DNA of 64,000 nt from Acinetobacter sp. CS-2 (GTDB taxonomy: Bacteria > Pseudomonadota > Gammaproteobacteria > Pseudomonadales > Moraxellaceae), in the NCBI RefSeq assembly GCF_016599715.1, contig NZ_CP067019.1:372001-436000 (forward strand), in the 5' to 3' direction. The translations under genes were made by a program, and so were the position numbers. The notes under the pieces are model-generated. The model did not search any database, was not told where the DNA came from, and was given only the letters and a program-made list of their open reading frames with translations. Positions 47,172-56,425 of the stretch are shown here, piece after piece. How positions within the stretch are numbered: position 1 is the first letter of the stretch; each line of letters begins with the position of its first letter.

Positions 47172-48200
47172 ATGCTCGATAAGCGTTATCAGGTTTTTAT
47201 TACCACTTCTGGTAGTGAAATGCAGCCGGAACGAATTGTTTTAGCTCAAACTTTAGTAGGCATGGGGTTCTTTTCCTGGGGCTTAGAACAACGGACACCT
47301 TTAAGCACCGCGTTTGCACGGCGTCAGATTGATGATTGTGACTATGTGATCCTGCTGCTGGGCAGTCAATATGGTGAACAGTCTGTGTCAGGTGTAGGTT
47401 ATATGCATCTGGAATATATTTATGCAGTCACCAAACAGAAACCGATTATTGTGTTTATGCATGAAGATCCTGCCTCACGTGATGAGTCTTTGCATGACCA
47501 AAAACCTGAATTGCGCGAAAAATTTTTAGAATTCCGCAAATTATTACAGCAAGAAGTGGATCAGGTTTTTACTTACCGTAGCCTGCGTGATCTGGAAATG
47601 GCCGTGCGTTTGAACATGCCACAAATGCTGGAGCGTTATCCGGTATCGGGATGGGTTAGACCGCAAAACACCCAGGCTTTACATGATGAAATTGATCAAC
47701 TGAAAGCTAAAATTGAGCAGCTTGAAACCGAAGTCGGAAAACGGGAAGTCGACCCGTTCCTGTCCTTGCCTAAAGTGTCCATGCAAGAAGTATTTTCTTT
47801 TGAATATCGTATGCATGCCTATCAAGATGGTAATTTTAAGGAACTGAAAATTCAGAAGAAGCTCACTTGGGCTCAGCTCCTGTCTATTTTGGGCAGCATG
47901 TTTGTCAATCCAACACCAGAAGAATATTTTTCCAAATGTATCAATGATTACTTGAATGATACTGGGCTGGCTGATGCCCGGGTGGAAATGCCACGTGCCC
48001 ATGCCGTTGCCCGTGCACAAATTAATATTCGTGCCTTACACAGTATTAAACTGCAAATGCGTCAAAATGACTGGATTGTCCCGTCAGGCCGTGATGACCG
48101 TCAACGGATGCTCTGGCAGCTGACCCTCAAGGGACAAAAGCTACTTGAAAGTAATTTGCTTGATAATGATCGTGTTTTTCAATTTAAATCTGCATTTTAA
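47172..48200 (+). CDS. DUF4062 domain-containing protein
   Basis: A 342-aa protein. The N-terminal about 150 residues match DUF4062: YQVFITTSGSEMQPERIVLAQTL, IDDCDYVILLLGSQYGE and KPIIVFMHEDP. This is a Rossmann-like, TIR-related fold. A coiled coil follows (IDQLKAKIEQLETEVGKRE, about 175-195), then a helical C-terminal domain. DUF4062 proteins are often joined to effector or NTPase modules; here there is none. It lies between murI and hemH, each with its own gap. Function unknown. Confidence 0.85.
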   Translation: MLDKRYQVFITTSGSEMQPERIVLAQTLVGMGFFSWGLEQRTPLSTAFARRQIDDCDYVILLLGSQYGEQSVSGVGYMHLEYIYAVTKQKPIIVFMHEDPASRDESLHDQKPELREKFLEFRKLLQQEVDQVFTYRSLRDLEMAVRLNMPQMLERYPVSGWVRPQNTQALHDEIDQLKAKIEQLETEVGKREVDPFLSLPKVSMQEVFSFEYRMHAYQDGNFKELKIQKKLTWAQLLSILGSMFVNPTPEEYFSKCINDYLNDTGLADARVEMPRAHAVARAQINIRALHSIKLQMRQNDWIVPSGRDDRQRMLWQLTLKGQKLLESNLLDNDRVFQFKSAF

Positions 48201-48266
48201 TCCATATAAAGAAAGTGCAGAAAGCTGTTAAAGTAAAGCAGTTCATTTCTATTGGAAAAAGGTCTG

Positions 48267-49280
48267 ATGTCTTCTGCAGCTAAAACAAAAGTCACGATTA
48301 TTTTGGCCAATTTGGGTACGCCGGATCAACCCACGGTCCCTGCAGTTCGTCGTTTTTTGAAGCAGTTTCTGTCCGACCAGCGTGTCATTGAAATCCCCAA
48401 GCCAATTTGGCAAATCATTTTACGGCTGTTTATTTTACCTTTTCGTCCCAAGCGTGTGGCCCATGCCTATGAAATGGTGTGGCAGAACGATTCTCCCATG
48501 CGTGAAATTTTGTTGGACCAAGTCATTGATGTAAAAAAAACATTAACAGAGCAATATCCTGAATTTGAACTCAATGTCATTCCAGCCATGACCTATGGCA
48601 ATCCAGGCATTGATTCTGCCTTGAATCGCTTGTCACAGGATATTCCAGATCACATTATTTTATTGCCTTTATTTCCGCAGTATTCGGCCACCTCAACAGC
48701 ACCTTTATATGATGCCCTCGCAAAATGGATTTTGACGCAGCGCAATTTGCCAGGTCTGTCCATCATTCGTGATTATTATCAGCATCCCGCATTTATTCAG
48801 GCACTGGCACACAGTGTCTGGGACTATCAGGCCGTACATGGCCAGCCAGAAAAACTATTGATGTCATTCCACGGCATCCCTCAGCCTTATGCAGATAAAG
48901 GCGATCCTTATGCCGATCGTTGCCGTATCACGGCACAATTATTGGCAGATGCATTAGGCTTATCCGAGGAGCAATGGGCCATCAGTTTCCAGTCGCGTTT
49001 TGGAAAACAGGAGTGGGTAAAACCCTATACTGATGCCTTGCTGGAAGAATGGGGCAAGCAAGGGGTGAAATCGGTTCAGGTGATGAGTCCTGCTTTCTCC
49101 GCAGATTGTCTGGAAACCCTGGAAGAATTAGCGCTGCAAAATGCTGAAATGTTCCAGTCGGCAGGTGGTGGAGAATATGCTTATATTCCGGCATTAAATT
49201 GTCGTCCAGATCATATCGCCTTGCTCAGCACACTGCTTCAGGCTAATCTTGATGGATTAAAGCATACATTCGCTCACTAA
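48267..49280 (+). CDS. hemH: Ferrochelatase
   Basis: A 337-aa enzyme that inserts Fe2+ into protoporphyrin IX at the end of heme synthesis. Visible motifs are [44 protein letters not shown] (catalytic His) and [15 protein letters not shown] start it at ATG 48267 with GGAAAAAGG upstream; an in-frame TTG at 48252 overlaps that site. The next gene starts 21 bp after the stop. Confidence 0.97.
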   Translation: MSSAAKTKVTIILANLGTPDQPTVPAVRRFLKQFLSDQRVIEIPKPIWQIILRLFILPFRPKRVAHAYEMVWQNDSPMREILLDQVIDVKKTLTEQYPEFELNVIPAMTYGNPGIDSALNRLSQDIPDHIILLPLFPQYSATSTAPLYDALAKWILTQRNLPGLSIIRDYYQHPAFIQALAHSVWDYQAVHGQPEKLLMSFHGIPQPYADKGDPYADRCRITAQLLADALGLSEEQWAISFQSRFGKQEWVKPYTDALLEEWGKQGVKSVQVMSPAFSADCLETLEELALQNAEMFQSAGGGEYAYIPALNCRPDHIALLSTLLQANLDGLKHTFAH

Positions 49281-49301
49281 TTTTTCCGAGGTTTCATTCT
49301 T

Positions 49302-49946
49302 ATGCTGCAAGTCAAAATTGTGCCGGTCACCGCATTTCAGCAAAACTGTTCAATTGTTTGGGATGCAGAAAGCAAAGAAGCCATTTTGATTGATGCTGGT
49401 GGTGAAGCGGAAAAATTAAAAGCCGAGGTGGAAGCTTTGGGGCTAAAGGTAAAGGCCTTATGGTTGACGCATGGGCATCTGGATCATGCTGGTGCAGTCG
49501 GGGCTTTAAGCAAGGCTTGGAATGTACCGGTGATTGGTCCGCACAAGGAAGATGTCTTTTGGCTCGACATGATTCAGGAAGTATCGCAACGTTATGGTTT
49601 TCCTGTTCCTGAAAAGGTAGATGTGACTCAATGGCTTGAAGGCGGAGAAGTGTTAATGCTGGGAGAGGAAGAGTTTGAAGTTCGTTTTGCTCCAGGTCAT
49701 ACGCCGGGTCATGTGATGTTCTATAACAAAAACTATGGCCTGCTATGGACAGGAGACGTATTGTTTAAAGGGTCCATTGGACGTACCGATTTCCCGCGTG
49801 GCAACCACCAGCAGCTGCTTGATTCGATTCAACGTGAATGTTTTAGTTTGCCGGATGAAACCCAATTTATTTCCGGTCATGGTCCCTTAAGTACCATTGG
49901 TTTTGAAAAACAGCATAATCCTTTTGTAGCAGGTAAAGCAGGTTAA
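49302..49946 (+). CDS. MBL-fold metallo-hydrolase (glyoxalase II-like, YcbL type)
   Basis: A 214-aa metallo-beta-lactamase-fold enzyme. The metal ligands are in LTHGHLDHAG (HxHxDH), GHTPGH, LLWTGDVLF and ISGHGPLSTIG. It is shorter than classical glyoxalase II and lacks its C-terminal substrate domain, as in YcbL. It lies 21 bp after hemH and is probably co-transcribed. Confidence 0.92.
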   Translation: MLQVKIVPVTAFQQNCSIVWDAESKEAILIDAGGEAEKLKAEVEALGLKVKALWLTHGHLDHAGAVGALSKAWNVPVIGPHKEDVFWLDMIQEVSQRYGFPVPEKVDVTQWLEGGEVLMLGEEEFEVRFAPGHTPGHVMFYNKNYGLLWTGDVLFKGSIGRTDFPRGNHQQLLDSIQRECFSLPDETQFISGHGPLSTIGFEKQHNPFVAGKAG

Positions 49947-49979
49947 TTTTTCCTGTAAGAGATTGATGAATTCATTTCA

Positions 49980-50165
49980 TTAATCTCGATGAAAGGGTCC
50001 ACTGCGCAGCTGTTTTAATTCCAAGGCAATAATAATGGCTGCAAGCATGAATAAAATGCCAATCGCAATAATAATGCCATCGTGGATATACAAGCCGAAA
50101 ATCAGCCCCACAATACTGAAGCTGACAAACAGAAAAAATAGAATTTTTAAGCACCAAAGACCCAT
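49980..50165 (-). CDS. Small two-helix membrane protein (paralogue A)
   Basis: A 61-aa protein with two hydrophobic helices (about 6-27 and 30-49) joined by GLYIHDG, ending with a charged tail LKQLRSGPFHRD. AAAGGAGAG precedes the ATG at 50165, which favours this frame over the overlapping frame starting at 50157. It aligns without gaps to the 59-aa protein encoded divergently at 50524-50703 (22 of 59 identical by eye). Unknown function. Confidence 0.75.
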   Translation of the reverse strand: MGLWCLKILFFLFVSFSIVGLIFGLYIHDGIIIAIGILFMLAAIIIALELKQLRSGPFHRD

Positions 50166-50523
50166 GGGGCTCTCCTTTTTATAGCTTTTAAAATTTATTG
50201 GTGTTCGTTTTTATCGTTATGAGGCTGTTATAGCCCAACTGTACTGTTTTTAAGTTTAGTTTTAAGTGTTCAATTAAGAAAAATTTTATTGCTATTCTTG
50301 TAGAAGGATTATAGTTTAAAAAGTGAGTACGGGTTATTCTTTTTATCGGTAAATGAGAGAAATTTAACAGTTGTAAAAAACTGTTTTTAAGTCGTTTTTG
50401 TGGGTAAATTTGAATTACGTAATGAAGAAAATAAGAAACAAATTTATAGGCACATGAACATTTCTCTATAAAAGGCTGACTTGTATCACGTAATTTATAG
50501 CTTATTATTTTGAGGGATGAATT
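50166..50523. other. Divergent intergenic region between two small membrane protein genes
   Basis: 358 bp, AT-rich, must hold two divergent promoters. One candidate towards the plus gene is TTGTAT-16 bp-TATTAT (50481-50508). No other coding frame or RNA was recognised. Confidence 0.5.
50481..50508 (+). promoter_or_regulatory. Candidate promoter of the 59-aa membrane protein gene
   Basis: TTGTAT (50481-50486) and TATTAT (50503-50508) with a 16-bp spacer. The transcript would begin close to GAGGG, leaving a very short leader, so the real promoter may lie further upstream. Confidence 0.3.
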
Positions 50524-50703
50524 GTGAAGCGACTATTGATAAAAATAGCCCTGTTTATATTTACTATTCTCATGTTGGCATGTTTGGGTTTGGGGATTTA
50601 TAGTCAAGATTTGCTGATCACGGCGATTGGTATCCTTCTGATTTTTTGTATTATTCTTTTGGTTTTAGAATATAAAAATATGCTTTCCAATCCATTTGAC
50701 TAA
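50524..50703 (+). CDS. Small two-helix membrane protein (paralogue B), GTG start
   Basis: A 59-aa protein starting at GTG, with GAGGG 7 bases upstream. It reads MKRLLIKIALF..., two hydrophobic helices around GIYSQD, AIGILL, and a tail LEYKNMLSNPFD. Shared positions with the 61-aa protein at 49980-50165 include KI, GxY..D, AIGIL, LExK and SxPF. A hairpin terminator overlaps its stop. The length and GTG start make it easy to miss. Unknown function. Confidence 0.75.
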   Translation: MKRLLIKIALFIFTILMLACLGLGIYSQDLLITAIGILLIFCIILLVLEYKNMLSNPFD

Positions 50704-50740
50704 GGTGGATCAATCCATTTTATCCACCTTTAGACGAGTT
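50702..50740 (+). terminator. Terminator after the 59-aa gene
   Basis: AAGGTGGAT and ATCCACCTT form a perfect 9-bp stem with an 11-base loop; it starts within the stop codon. The T run that follows is short and delayed. Confidence 0.55.
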
Positions 50741-50763
50741 TTCCTGCGGATCACGCAAGACGA

Positions 50764-50949
50764 TTAAAATTCATCTTGTTCGCCACTGTTATCTGCTTGC
50801 GGTGCATCCTGAGTCGGCAGTTTATATTCATCACTGGCCCAGGCTCCCAGATCAATCATTTTGCAACGTTCTGAACAAAAAGGACGAAATTCATTGCCTT
50901 CCCAAGTGGATGGTTTGCCACAGAGGGGACACGGAAAAGTACGCGGCAT
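50764..50949 (-). CDS. yacG: DNA gyrase inhibitor YacG (zinc-binding)
   Basis: A 61-aa zinc protein with CPLCGKP and [22 protein letters not shown], the complete YacG zinc finger (four Cys). I start it at ATG 50949, preceded by CGGAGA; the longer frame from 50979 has no ribosome site. The acidic tail is typical. It binds GyrB and can inhibit gyrase. Confidence 0.93.
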   Translation of the reverse strand: MPRTFPCPLCGKPSTWEGNEFRPFCSERCKMIDLGAWASDEYKLPTQDAPQADNSGEQDEF

Positions 50950-51039
50950 GTTATTCTCCGAAGAAAAATAAGGATTCAATTAGGCAAATACAGTCGCTCT
51001 TGCTAGACTTGAGCGGATTTTTGTTAGTTTGATCTGATT

Positions 51040-51708
51040 ATGCCAATTCGTCAATTTCAAGCACAGCGTATGCATGCGCCTCGTGATTTTCAAATGATTC
51101 GCCCAGATCCCGTTTGTGTGGAAATTGGTGCCGGTAAAGGTAAACATGCCTTACTGTTTTCAGCTCAAAATCCTGAAAAAAAATTGATCGCCATTGAGCG
51201 CACACGTGAAAAATACCTGGCCATGCAAAAACAGCATGCTCTGGAAGGACAAAAGAATTTACAGGCGATTCATGCCGATGCCATGCCGTGGATTGTGCAT
51301 GCCTTATTGCCTGCTCAAGTACAGCAGTTTTTTATTCTCTATCCGAATCCCGAACCGCATAATCCGGCGCAACGCTGGTTAAACATGCCATTTTTTGAGT
51401 TTCTGCTGTCACGCTTACAGCCGGGTGGTACCGTCACATTGGCCAGTAATATTCCTGAATATATTGCAGAAGCACAGCAGCAGTTGATTGAAGTCTGGAA
51501 ATTGCCTTTTGTCAAAGAAGTGATTCCAGCTACATCGGCGCGTACCCATTTTGAAATTAAGTATCTGCAGCGTGGTGAGTTGTGCCAGCAACTGATCATC
51601 AGCAAACCTGAAAGCTACCCGACACGTTTTGATGAGTTTATGCCTTTACAAGGGCAAAATTCGGTTCAAGCGGGAGCAGCAGAAGCTGATATTAAAAACG
51701 CTGAATGA
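51040..51708 (+). CDS. TrmB-like SAM-dependent methyltransferase
   Basis: A 222-aa class I methyltransferase. Motif I is VEIGAGKGKHALLF; IAIERTREKY and ILYPNPEPHNPAQRW resemble the tRNA m7G46 methyltransferase TrmB (YPDPWPKxRHxKRR), but the catalytic stretch differs, so it is called TrmB-like only. The downstream flavoprotein gene starts 7 bp after its stop, so they form an operon. Confidence 0.8.
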   Translation: MPIRQFQAQRMHAPRDFQMIRPDPVCVEIGAGKGKHALLFSAQNPEKKLIAIERTREKYLAMQKQHALEGQKNLQAIHADAMPWIVHALLPAQVQQFFILYPNPEPHNPAQRWLNMPFFEFLLSRLQPGGTVTLASNIPEYIAEAQQQLIEVWKLPFVKEVIPATSARTHFEIKYLQRGELCQQLIISKPESYPTRFDEFMPLQGQNSVQAGAAEADIKNAE

Positions 51709-51715
51709 GTTGGTT

Positions 51716-52918
51716 ATGAAAAAGCGTGTTGCAATTATTGGAGCGGGCCCCGCCGGTTTAATGGCCGCGGAACTGTTAAGCCAATATGGTTATCAAATTC
51801 ATGTCTATGAACAAAAGCCGTCTGCCGCACGCAAGTTTTTGATGGCGGGTAAAACCGGGCTGAATATTTCCCATGCTGAGCCAATCGAGCAATTTATCCA
51901 GCGCTACGATCAGGCAGAATGGCTCGCCTCTTGGGTAAAAAAATGGGATGCGAACTGGATTCAGCAATGGATGAAGGGTTTGGGGATTGAATCCTATATC
52001 GGCTCATCAGGACGGGTGTTCCCGGTAGAAATGAAGGCGGCCCCTTTACTGCGTGTCTGGTTGAAACGTCTTGCTGAACAGGGTGTGATATTTCACTATC
52101 GCCATCAGGTCTTGAATTTAAACGGTCAGCAATTGTGTATCCGGGATTTAACCACCCAGCAAGACAGCCAGCAGGTTTTTGATGCCATCATTATGGCTTG
52201 TGGCGCGGTATCCTGGTCGCAACTGGGTAGTGACGGCGCATGGCAGCAATGGCTGTCTCAGGGCGATATTGAAGCCTTTCAGGCCAGTAATGCCGGGGTA
52301 GAACGTATCTGGTCCAAGTTTATGCAGCCGGTCTTTGGCCAGCCTTTAAAACGTGTAGAAGCCTGGGTAGAGGGTCAAACTAAAAGTATGGGCGATATTG
52401 TGATTACCCATTATGGTCTGGAAAGCGGGTTGATCTATAAGCAAGGGCGTGCACTGCGTCAGCAAGTGAAAAATGGTCAGGTCATGCAACTGTATCTGGA
52501 TTTGCTTCCCGATCAAGGTATTGAGCAATTGGCGACAAAATTACAGCCAAGTAAAAAGCAGTCGTTGAGCAATGTCTGGCGTAAGGCAGGACTGGATGCA
52601 GCCAAAGCCAATCTGGTACGTGAACTGGTTAAAAAAGACGTATGGAACGATCCGCTGGCTTTAGCCCAGCAGATCAAGCATTTGCCTGTTGTTTTAGTGG
52701 GATTCCGTCCGATCGAAGAAGCGATCAGCTGTGCGGGTGGCGTAAAACGCGATGTTCTATCGGAACAGTTGCAATTGAAGTCCAATCCGCATGTGTTTTG
52801 TTGCGGCGAAATGCTGGATTGGGATGCACCGACTGGAGGCTATTTGCTGACTGCCTGTTTTGCGACAGGTCGTGCTGCAGGCGAGGGTGTGCATGCCTAT
52901 CTGGCTGCACAAAAATAA
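51716..52918 (+). CDS. TIGR03862-type flavoprotein (HI0933-like)
   Basis: A 400-aa FAD protein. It starts with a dinucleotide-binding motif, AIIGAGPAGLMAAELL, then KFLMAGKTGLNISH, and near the C-terminus ISCAGGVKRDVL, CCGEMLDWDAPTGGYLL. This is the HI0933-like/TIGR03862 family of unknown substrate. I start it at ATG 51716; a frame from 51629 overlaps the gene before it. Confidence 0.92.
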   Translation: MKKRVAIIGAGPAGLMAAELLSQYGYQIHVYEQKPSAARKFLMAGKTGLNISHAEPIEQFIQRYDQAEWLASWVKKWDANWIQQWMKGLGIESYIGSSGRVFPVEMKAAPLLRVWLKRLAEQGVIFHYRHQVLNLNGQQLCIRDLTTQQDSQQVFDAIIMACGAVSWSQLGSDGAWQQWLSQGDIEAFQASNAGVERIWSKFMQPVFGQPLKRVEAWVEGQTKSMGDIVITHYGLESGLIYKQGRALRQQVKNGQVMQLYLDLLPDQGIEQLATKLQPSKKQSLSNVWRKAGLDAAKANLVRELVKKDVWNDPLALAQQIKHLPVVLVGFRPIEEAISCAGGVKRDVLSEQLQLKSNPHVFCCGEMLDWDAPTGGYLLTACFATGRAAGEGVHAYLAAQK

Positions 52919-53001
52919 CAGTGCATCATGCGGCCAGTTTTGAACTGTGATTTAAAACCTGCTAAGTTGCAGATTCAATCCTTATAAAAAATGCAGCAGT
53001 T

Positions 53002-53412
53002 ATGTCAGAACAAAAGCGATATACAGGAAGTTGTTTGTGTGGCGGTTTGCGCTATGAAATTCGGGGCGAAATTGGCGACATCGTGCAATGTCATTGCCAA
53101 CGTTGCCGTAAGGCCAATGGGACGGCCTTTGCCACCAACGCTCCAATTCAAAAAGCCGATTTTCACATTGTGCAAGGTGAACATTTACTGAAAAAATTTC
53201 AGTCCACCGAAACCACACAGCGCTGTTTCTGTAGCGATTGTGGCTCGCCGATTATCAGCATTAAAACTGATACGCCCGATCTGTATCGCCTGAGAATAGG
53301 CACGCTGGATACACCGTTGCAGCAAAAGCCGACGCAACATATTTTTGTGGCCTCCAAGGCCGAGTGGGATACCATCTGTGATGGTCTGCCACAATATGAA
53401 GAACGACCTTAG
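53002..53412 (+). CDS. GFA-family zinc protein (CENP-V/GFA-like)
   Basis: A 136-aa beta-rich protein with the zinc ligands GSCLCGGLRYEI, CHCQRCRKANG and CFCSDCGSPI. The fold is that of glutathione-dependent formaldehyde-activating enzyme (Gfa), but most members have other, unknown roles. Single gene with a terminator 29 bp after the stop. Confidence 0.93.
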   Translation: MSEQKRYTGSCLCGGLRYEIRGEIGDIVQCHCQRCRKANGTAFATNAPIQKADFHIVQGEHLLKKFQSTETTQRCFCSDCGSPIISIKTDTPDLYRLRIGTLDTPLQQKPTQHIFVASKAEWDTICDGLPQYEERP

Positions 53413-53440
53413 TCATACTGAAACTAGTGATTAAAAGATC

Positions 53441-53464
53441 AAGGGATTACAGTATCCCTTTTTT
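53441..53464 (+). terminator. Intrinsic terminator after the GFA gene
   Basis: AAGGGAT-TACAGT-ATCCCTT with a T run, a compact hairpin between convergent genes. Confidence 0.85.
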
Positions 53465-53476
53465 ACACACAAAATT

Positions 53477-54091
53477 TTAATAGCCAGATTCAGTTGTCCC
53501 AGATTTGGCTACTTCAGCTTTTTTTGTTTCGGCTTGGTTCATGTCTGGATATTGTGATTGCCAGTGTTCCAGCTGTTCCTGAGCATGTAAAAATTCACCC
53601 AGGCCTTTGGCTTGATCTGCTGAATTTTTAATGGGTTCTGCTTTTTTATCTTTGTGCTCATCATAAAGCTTGGCTTGAGCTTGCCAGTATTCCGCCATCA
53701 GCCCCTGAATATAGCGTCCCTGTTGCGTTTTTAAATTCAGTTGTTTGAGCATGTTCAGGGCAGACTGGATATTGTCACGTTTACGGTTGTAGGCAAATTC
53801 CTCTGTTAGCGAACCGTTCTCCTGCATTTTCACCAGTTCATCTTCCATTTCATCGCTCATTTGGGTAAAACGCGTGTCAAAGTCAGTCAGCATGGCGATA
53901 TCATGCGGATCATCCGGGGTTTTTTCAAAGGCTTTCACCGGTTCAGTAATCAGCTCCTGCATCACTTTATCTTCAGATTGAACTTTATCATTTGGAGATG
54001 GAGTACCGTCACGGTCATTACAGGCCGTCATCAGTACACTTGAGCACAGTAAAACAGGAAGAGCAAAATGTTTGAATTGACGTTGCATCAT
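53477..54091 (-). CDS. Helical lipoprotein of unknown function
   Basis: A 204-aa lipoprotein: signal peptide ending in SVLMTAC (Cys24), then a charged, alpha-helical mature part rich in Glu, Lys and Gln. I start it at ATG 54091, 6 bases after AAAGGA; a further ATG follows directly. A longer frame from 54136 overlaps the methyltransferase gene and lacks a signal at its start. It lies 10 bp after that gene. Function unknown. Confidence 0.8.
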   Translation of the reverse strand: MMQRQFKHFALPVLLCSSVLMTACNDRDGTPSPNDKVQSEDKVMQELITEPVKAFEKTPDDPHDIAMLTDFDTRFTQMSDEMEDELVKMQENGSLTEEFAYNRKRDNIQSALNMLKQLNLKTQQGRYIQGLMAEYWQAQAKLYDEHKDKKAEPIKNSADQAKGLGEFLHAQEQLEHWQSQYPDMNQAETKKAEVAKSGTTESGY

Positions 54092-54101
54092 GATGGTTCC
54101 T

Positions 54102-54884
54102 TTATTTCTGATCGAGTGTTTTAAAGTCATAGGCATAGGTCACATAGGGGAATGCGATTTCATCTTGAGGATGCTTGCCTGTATACTCTAAAACGATCTG
54201 TTCAAATTCAGCTTTTAACTGCTGCTGTTCATGTGCTGACATGGCGGCAATAAAACTGGTAGAGAGCAGGCGTTTAGACACCACCTGTTCCACAGTGCCG
54301 ACATGTTGCTGCTGAAACGTTTCGGTATTTTGTAATTGAAACAAGGCTTGCTGTTCAAAGACCTTTTTCCATTGACCGCTATGATAACGTGGCGTATTGC
54401 CTTCCAATGGCTCAATACGGTCTGCCAGTGCTTTGACCCAGTCGACCTCAACATCGCGCTGATTCCAGATCAGTGCCAGATGTCCGGCCGGTTTGAGCAC
54501 TCGATGAATTTGTGTTAACGATTCAAGATTGGCAAACCAGTGAAAGGATTGTGCACAGACCACAGCATCTATACTATGGGCGGTTAAAGGCAGAGATTCA
54601 CTCGACGCCTGTAGCGTTTTAATGTCGGGATAGGCGAGTTGCAATTGTGTCAGCATGGCCTGAATTGGCTCAATGGCAATGATGTGTGAGGTCAGCTGTT
54701 TTAAGTAAGGTAAGAATTTGCCAGTACCTGCACCCAGATCAACCACCTGCGACTGTTCACCCAGTTGGAGCTGATCACGTAGCCAATTGACGATGTCTTG
54801 TGGATAACTCGGACGAACTTGTTGATAAAGTTCAGCGGCAGAACTGAAGCCTTTTTGAGCAGCAGGATGAAGTGATTGTGTCAT
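54102..54884 (-). CDS. Class I SAM-dependent methyltransferase
   Basis: A 260-aa protein with motif I (VVDLGAGTGKFLPYL), IIAIEPIQAML, and VVCAQSFHWFANLES, the pattern of UbiE/YcgJ-like small-molecule methyltransferases. The substrate is not known. It is the first gene of a pair with the helical lipoprotein. Confidence 0.88.
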   Translation of the reverse strand: MTQSLHPAAQKGFSSAAELYQQVRPSYPQDIVNWLRDQLQLGEQSQVVDLGAGTGKFLPYLKQLTSHIIAIEPIQAMLTQLQLAYPDIKTLQASSESLPLTAHSIDAVVCAQSFHWFANLESLTQIHRVLKPAGHLALIWNQRDVEVDWVKALADRIEPLEGNTPRYHSGQWKKVFEQQALFQLQNTETFQQQHVGTVEQVVSKRLLSTSFIAAMSAHEQQQLKAEFEQIVLEYTGKHPQDEIAFPYVTYAYDFKTLDQK

Positions 54885-54950
54885 ATTTTGCGCTTTTTAA
54901 TCTTCATGGCATCTATAAAATAACATATTCGCTTTTCGTAAATAGGCAAG

Positions 54951-56285
54951 GTGTCTATTTGTAGCATTGATTCTGATAAAGGGCCGATTTGCTTCGGTGT
55001 GGAAATGGATAAACACATTATTTTTGAAGACGAACAAATTCGTGCAATCTTTCTGAAAGGCTCATCGGATGAACTGATTTTTTCTTTTGGCGATTTAATT
55101 ACCCGCGCCAAAGGACTGTCGATTAATGCGGAAAAATCACTGCATAAGTATAACTTTAACGTGATTGGCATTATGCCGAAGCAGAAATCCTGGTTTCCTG
55201 AAAGTTCGATGCGCGAGATGTTTGCCCAAATTCAGGAACTGATTGCACCGTTTAAAACCCGGATTGGCTATGGTGGTTCCATGGGCGGGTATGCGGTTAT
55301 CAAGTATTCCAATCTTCTGGATTTAAAGCGCGTAGTGGCGCTGGTGCCGCAGTATTCCATCAATCCTGAAGAAGTCGAAGACCCGCGCTATAACATGTTC
55401 TTTCATCCTGAACAGAATGCCTATATGCGCATTCAGCCTCAGGATGTTGCAGCGGAACGTGAATATATTGTGGTCTATGACCCTTACTGTCCAGAAGACC
55501 GTGCGCATTATTTAAAACTTGAACAGGTGCTGCCAAAAATTCAGACCCTGAACCTGCCTTTTACCGGACACGATGCCATTGCGGTACTGGCCAATTCAGA
55601 ACTGCTGCATGACTTTTTATTGCATGAGTTTGATGCTAGCTATTTTTATCGCAAAATCCGTCAGGTGAAAAAGAACAGCAAGTTTTACTATCGTAAAGTC
55701 ATTGAAAACCTGTTGCCCCGACACCGCAATGCCTTGGGTTCGATTTTGGTGAATAATGATTTGCAGCTGGACAGCCAGTTTTTTGATGCCAAGTTAAAGA
55801 ATAATTTACTCAGGGAATTGCTGCGCAATAAACAGGTCAGTCAGCAAGATTTACTGAAATTGGGCATACAGGTCAATTTGCCGCAGGAAAATCGCAGTCA
55901 GTTACTGGACTGTTTTGGTCATGGTCTGGTATTTAATGTGATTAGCCAGAAGATTGAAAGCTATGCGGCCAGTGCCATCGCCCTGAATCATAAATTTCTG
56001 ATGCCGATCTTTGCCAAGGGCAGTGGATTGGTACACATTTCAATGAATGACGAACGTTTTATCGTGGCCATGAATGACCGGCAAGTGATGAAACTGTTCA
56101 GGGAACAGGAAGCTTTAGCCGCTGGGATGCATCCCTTGGTCATTAAAAAATATAGTGATTTTTATCTGCTTAGTTATAAGCATTTAAACTTGAGCAATAA
56201 CGAATATGGTAGTCATGAGTTTGTGGAAGATGCTCCTGAAACTGCGCAATTTGTGACCCAGCCTGACCCGTTATCTGCGCTATAG
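54951..56285 (+). CDS. Alpha/beta-hydrolase-like protein of unknown function
   Basis: A 444-aa protein. The segment RIGYGGSMGGYAVIKYSN (about 106-123) has a GxSxG nucleophile elbow of the alpha/beta-hydrolase fold, followed by VVALVPQYSIN, a possible acid region VVYDPYCPED and a possible His in FTGHDAI. The second half (from about 220) is helical and not recognised. The start is uncertain: GTG 54951 gives the longest frame, ATG 55005 is an alternative, and neither has a strong ribosome site. Such domains occur in glycan- and polysaccharide-related proteins. Confidence 0.75.
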   Translation: MSICSIDSDKGPICFGVEMDKHIIFEDEQIRAIFLKGSSDELIFSFGDLITRAKGLSINAEKSLHKYNFNVIGIMPKQKSWFPESSMREMFAQIQELIAPFKTRIGYGGSMGGYAVIKYSNLLDLKRVVALVPQYSINPEEVEDPRYNMFFHPEQNAYMRIQPQDVAAEREYIVVYDPYCPEDRAHYLKLEQVLPKIQTLNLPFTGHDAIAVLANSELLHDFLLHEFDASYFYRKIRQVKKNSKFYYRKVIENLLPRHRNALGSILVNNDLQLDSQFFDAKLKNNLLRELLRNKQVSQQDLLKLGIQVNLPQENRSQLLDCFGHGLVFNVISQKIESYAASAIALNHKFLMPIFAKGSGLVHISMNDERFIVAMNDRQVMKLFREQEALAAGMHPLVIKKYSDFYLLSYKHLNLSNNEYGSHEFVEDAPETAQFVTQPDPLSAL

Positions 56286-56425
56286 CCTATAGATTCAGGG
56301 TTTAGCATGCACCCCAATTTGTTTTAATTTTGATCACTTTCTTTATCTTTAAATCGGTCTAAGATAGAACGGTAAGGCAAGTTCTTATGACTCAAAATTA
56401 AACAATAAATAACGGGTGCTTCAGG

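Noticed and set aside
49972..50157. 61-aa frame MVLKNSIF... overlapping the small membrane protein
   Set aside because: The AAGGAG ribosome site and the paralogue on the other strand support the 49980-50165 frame instead.
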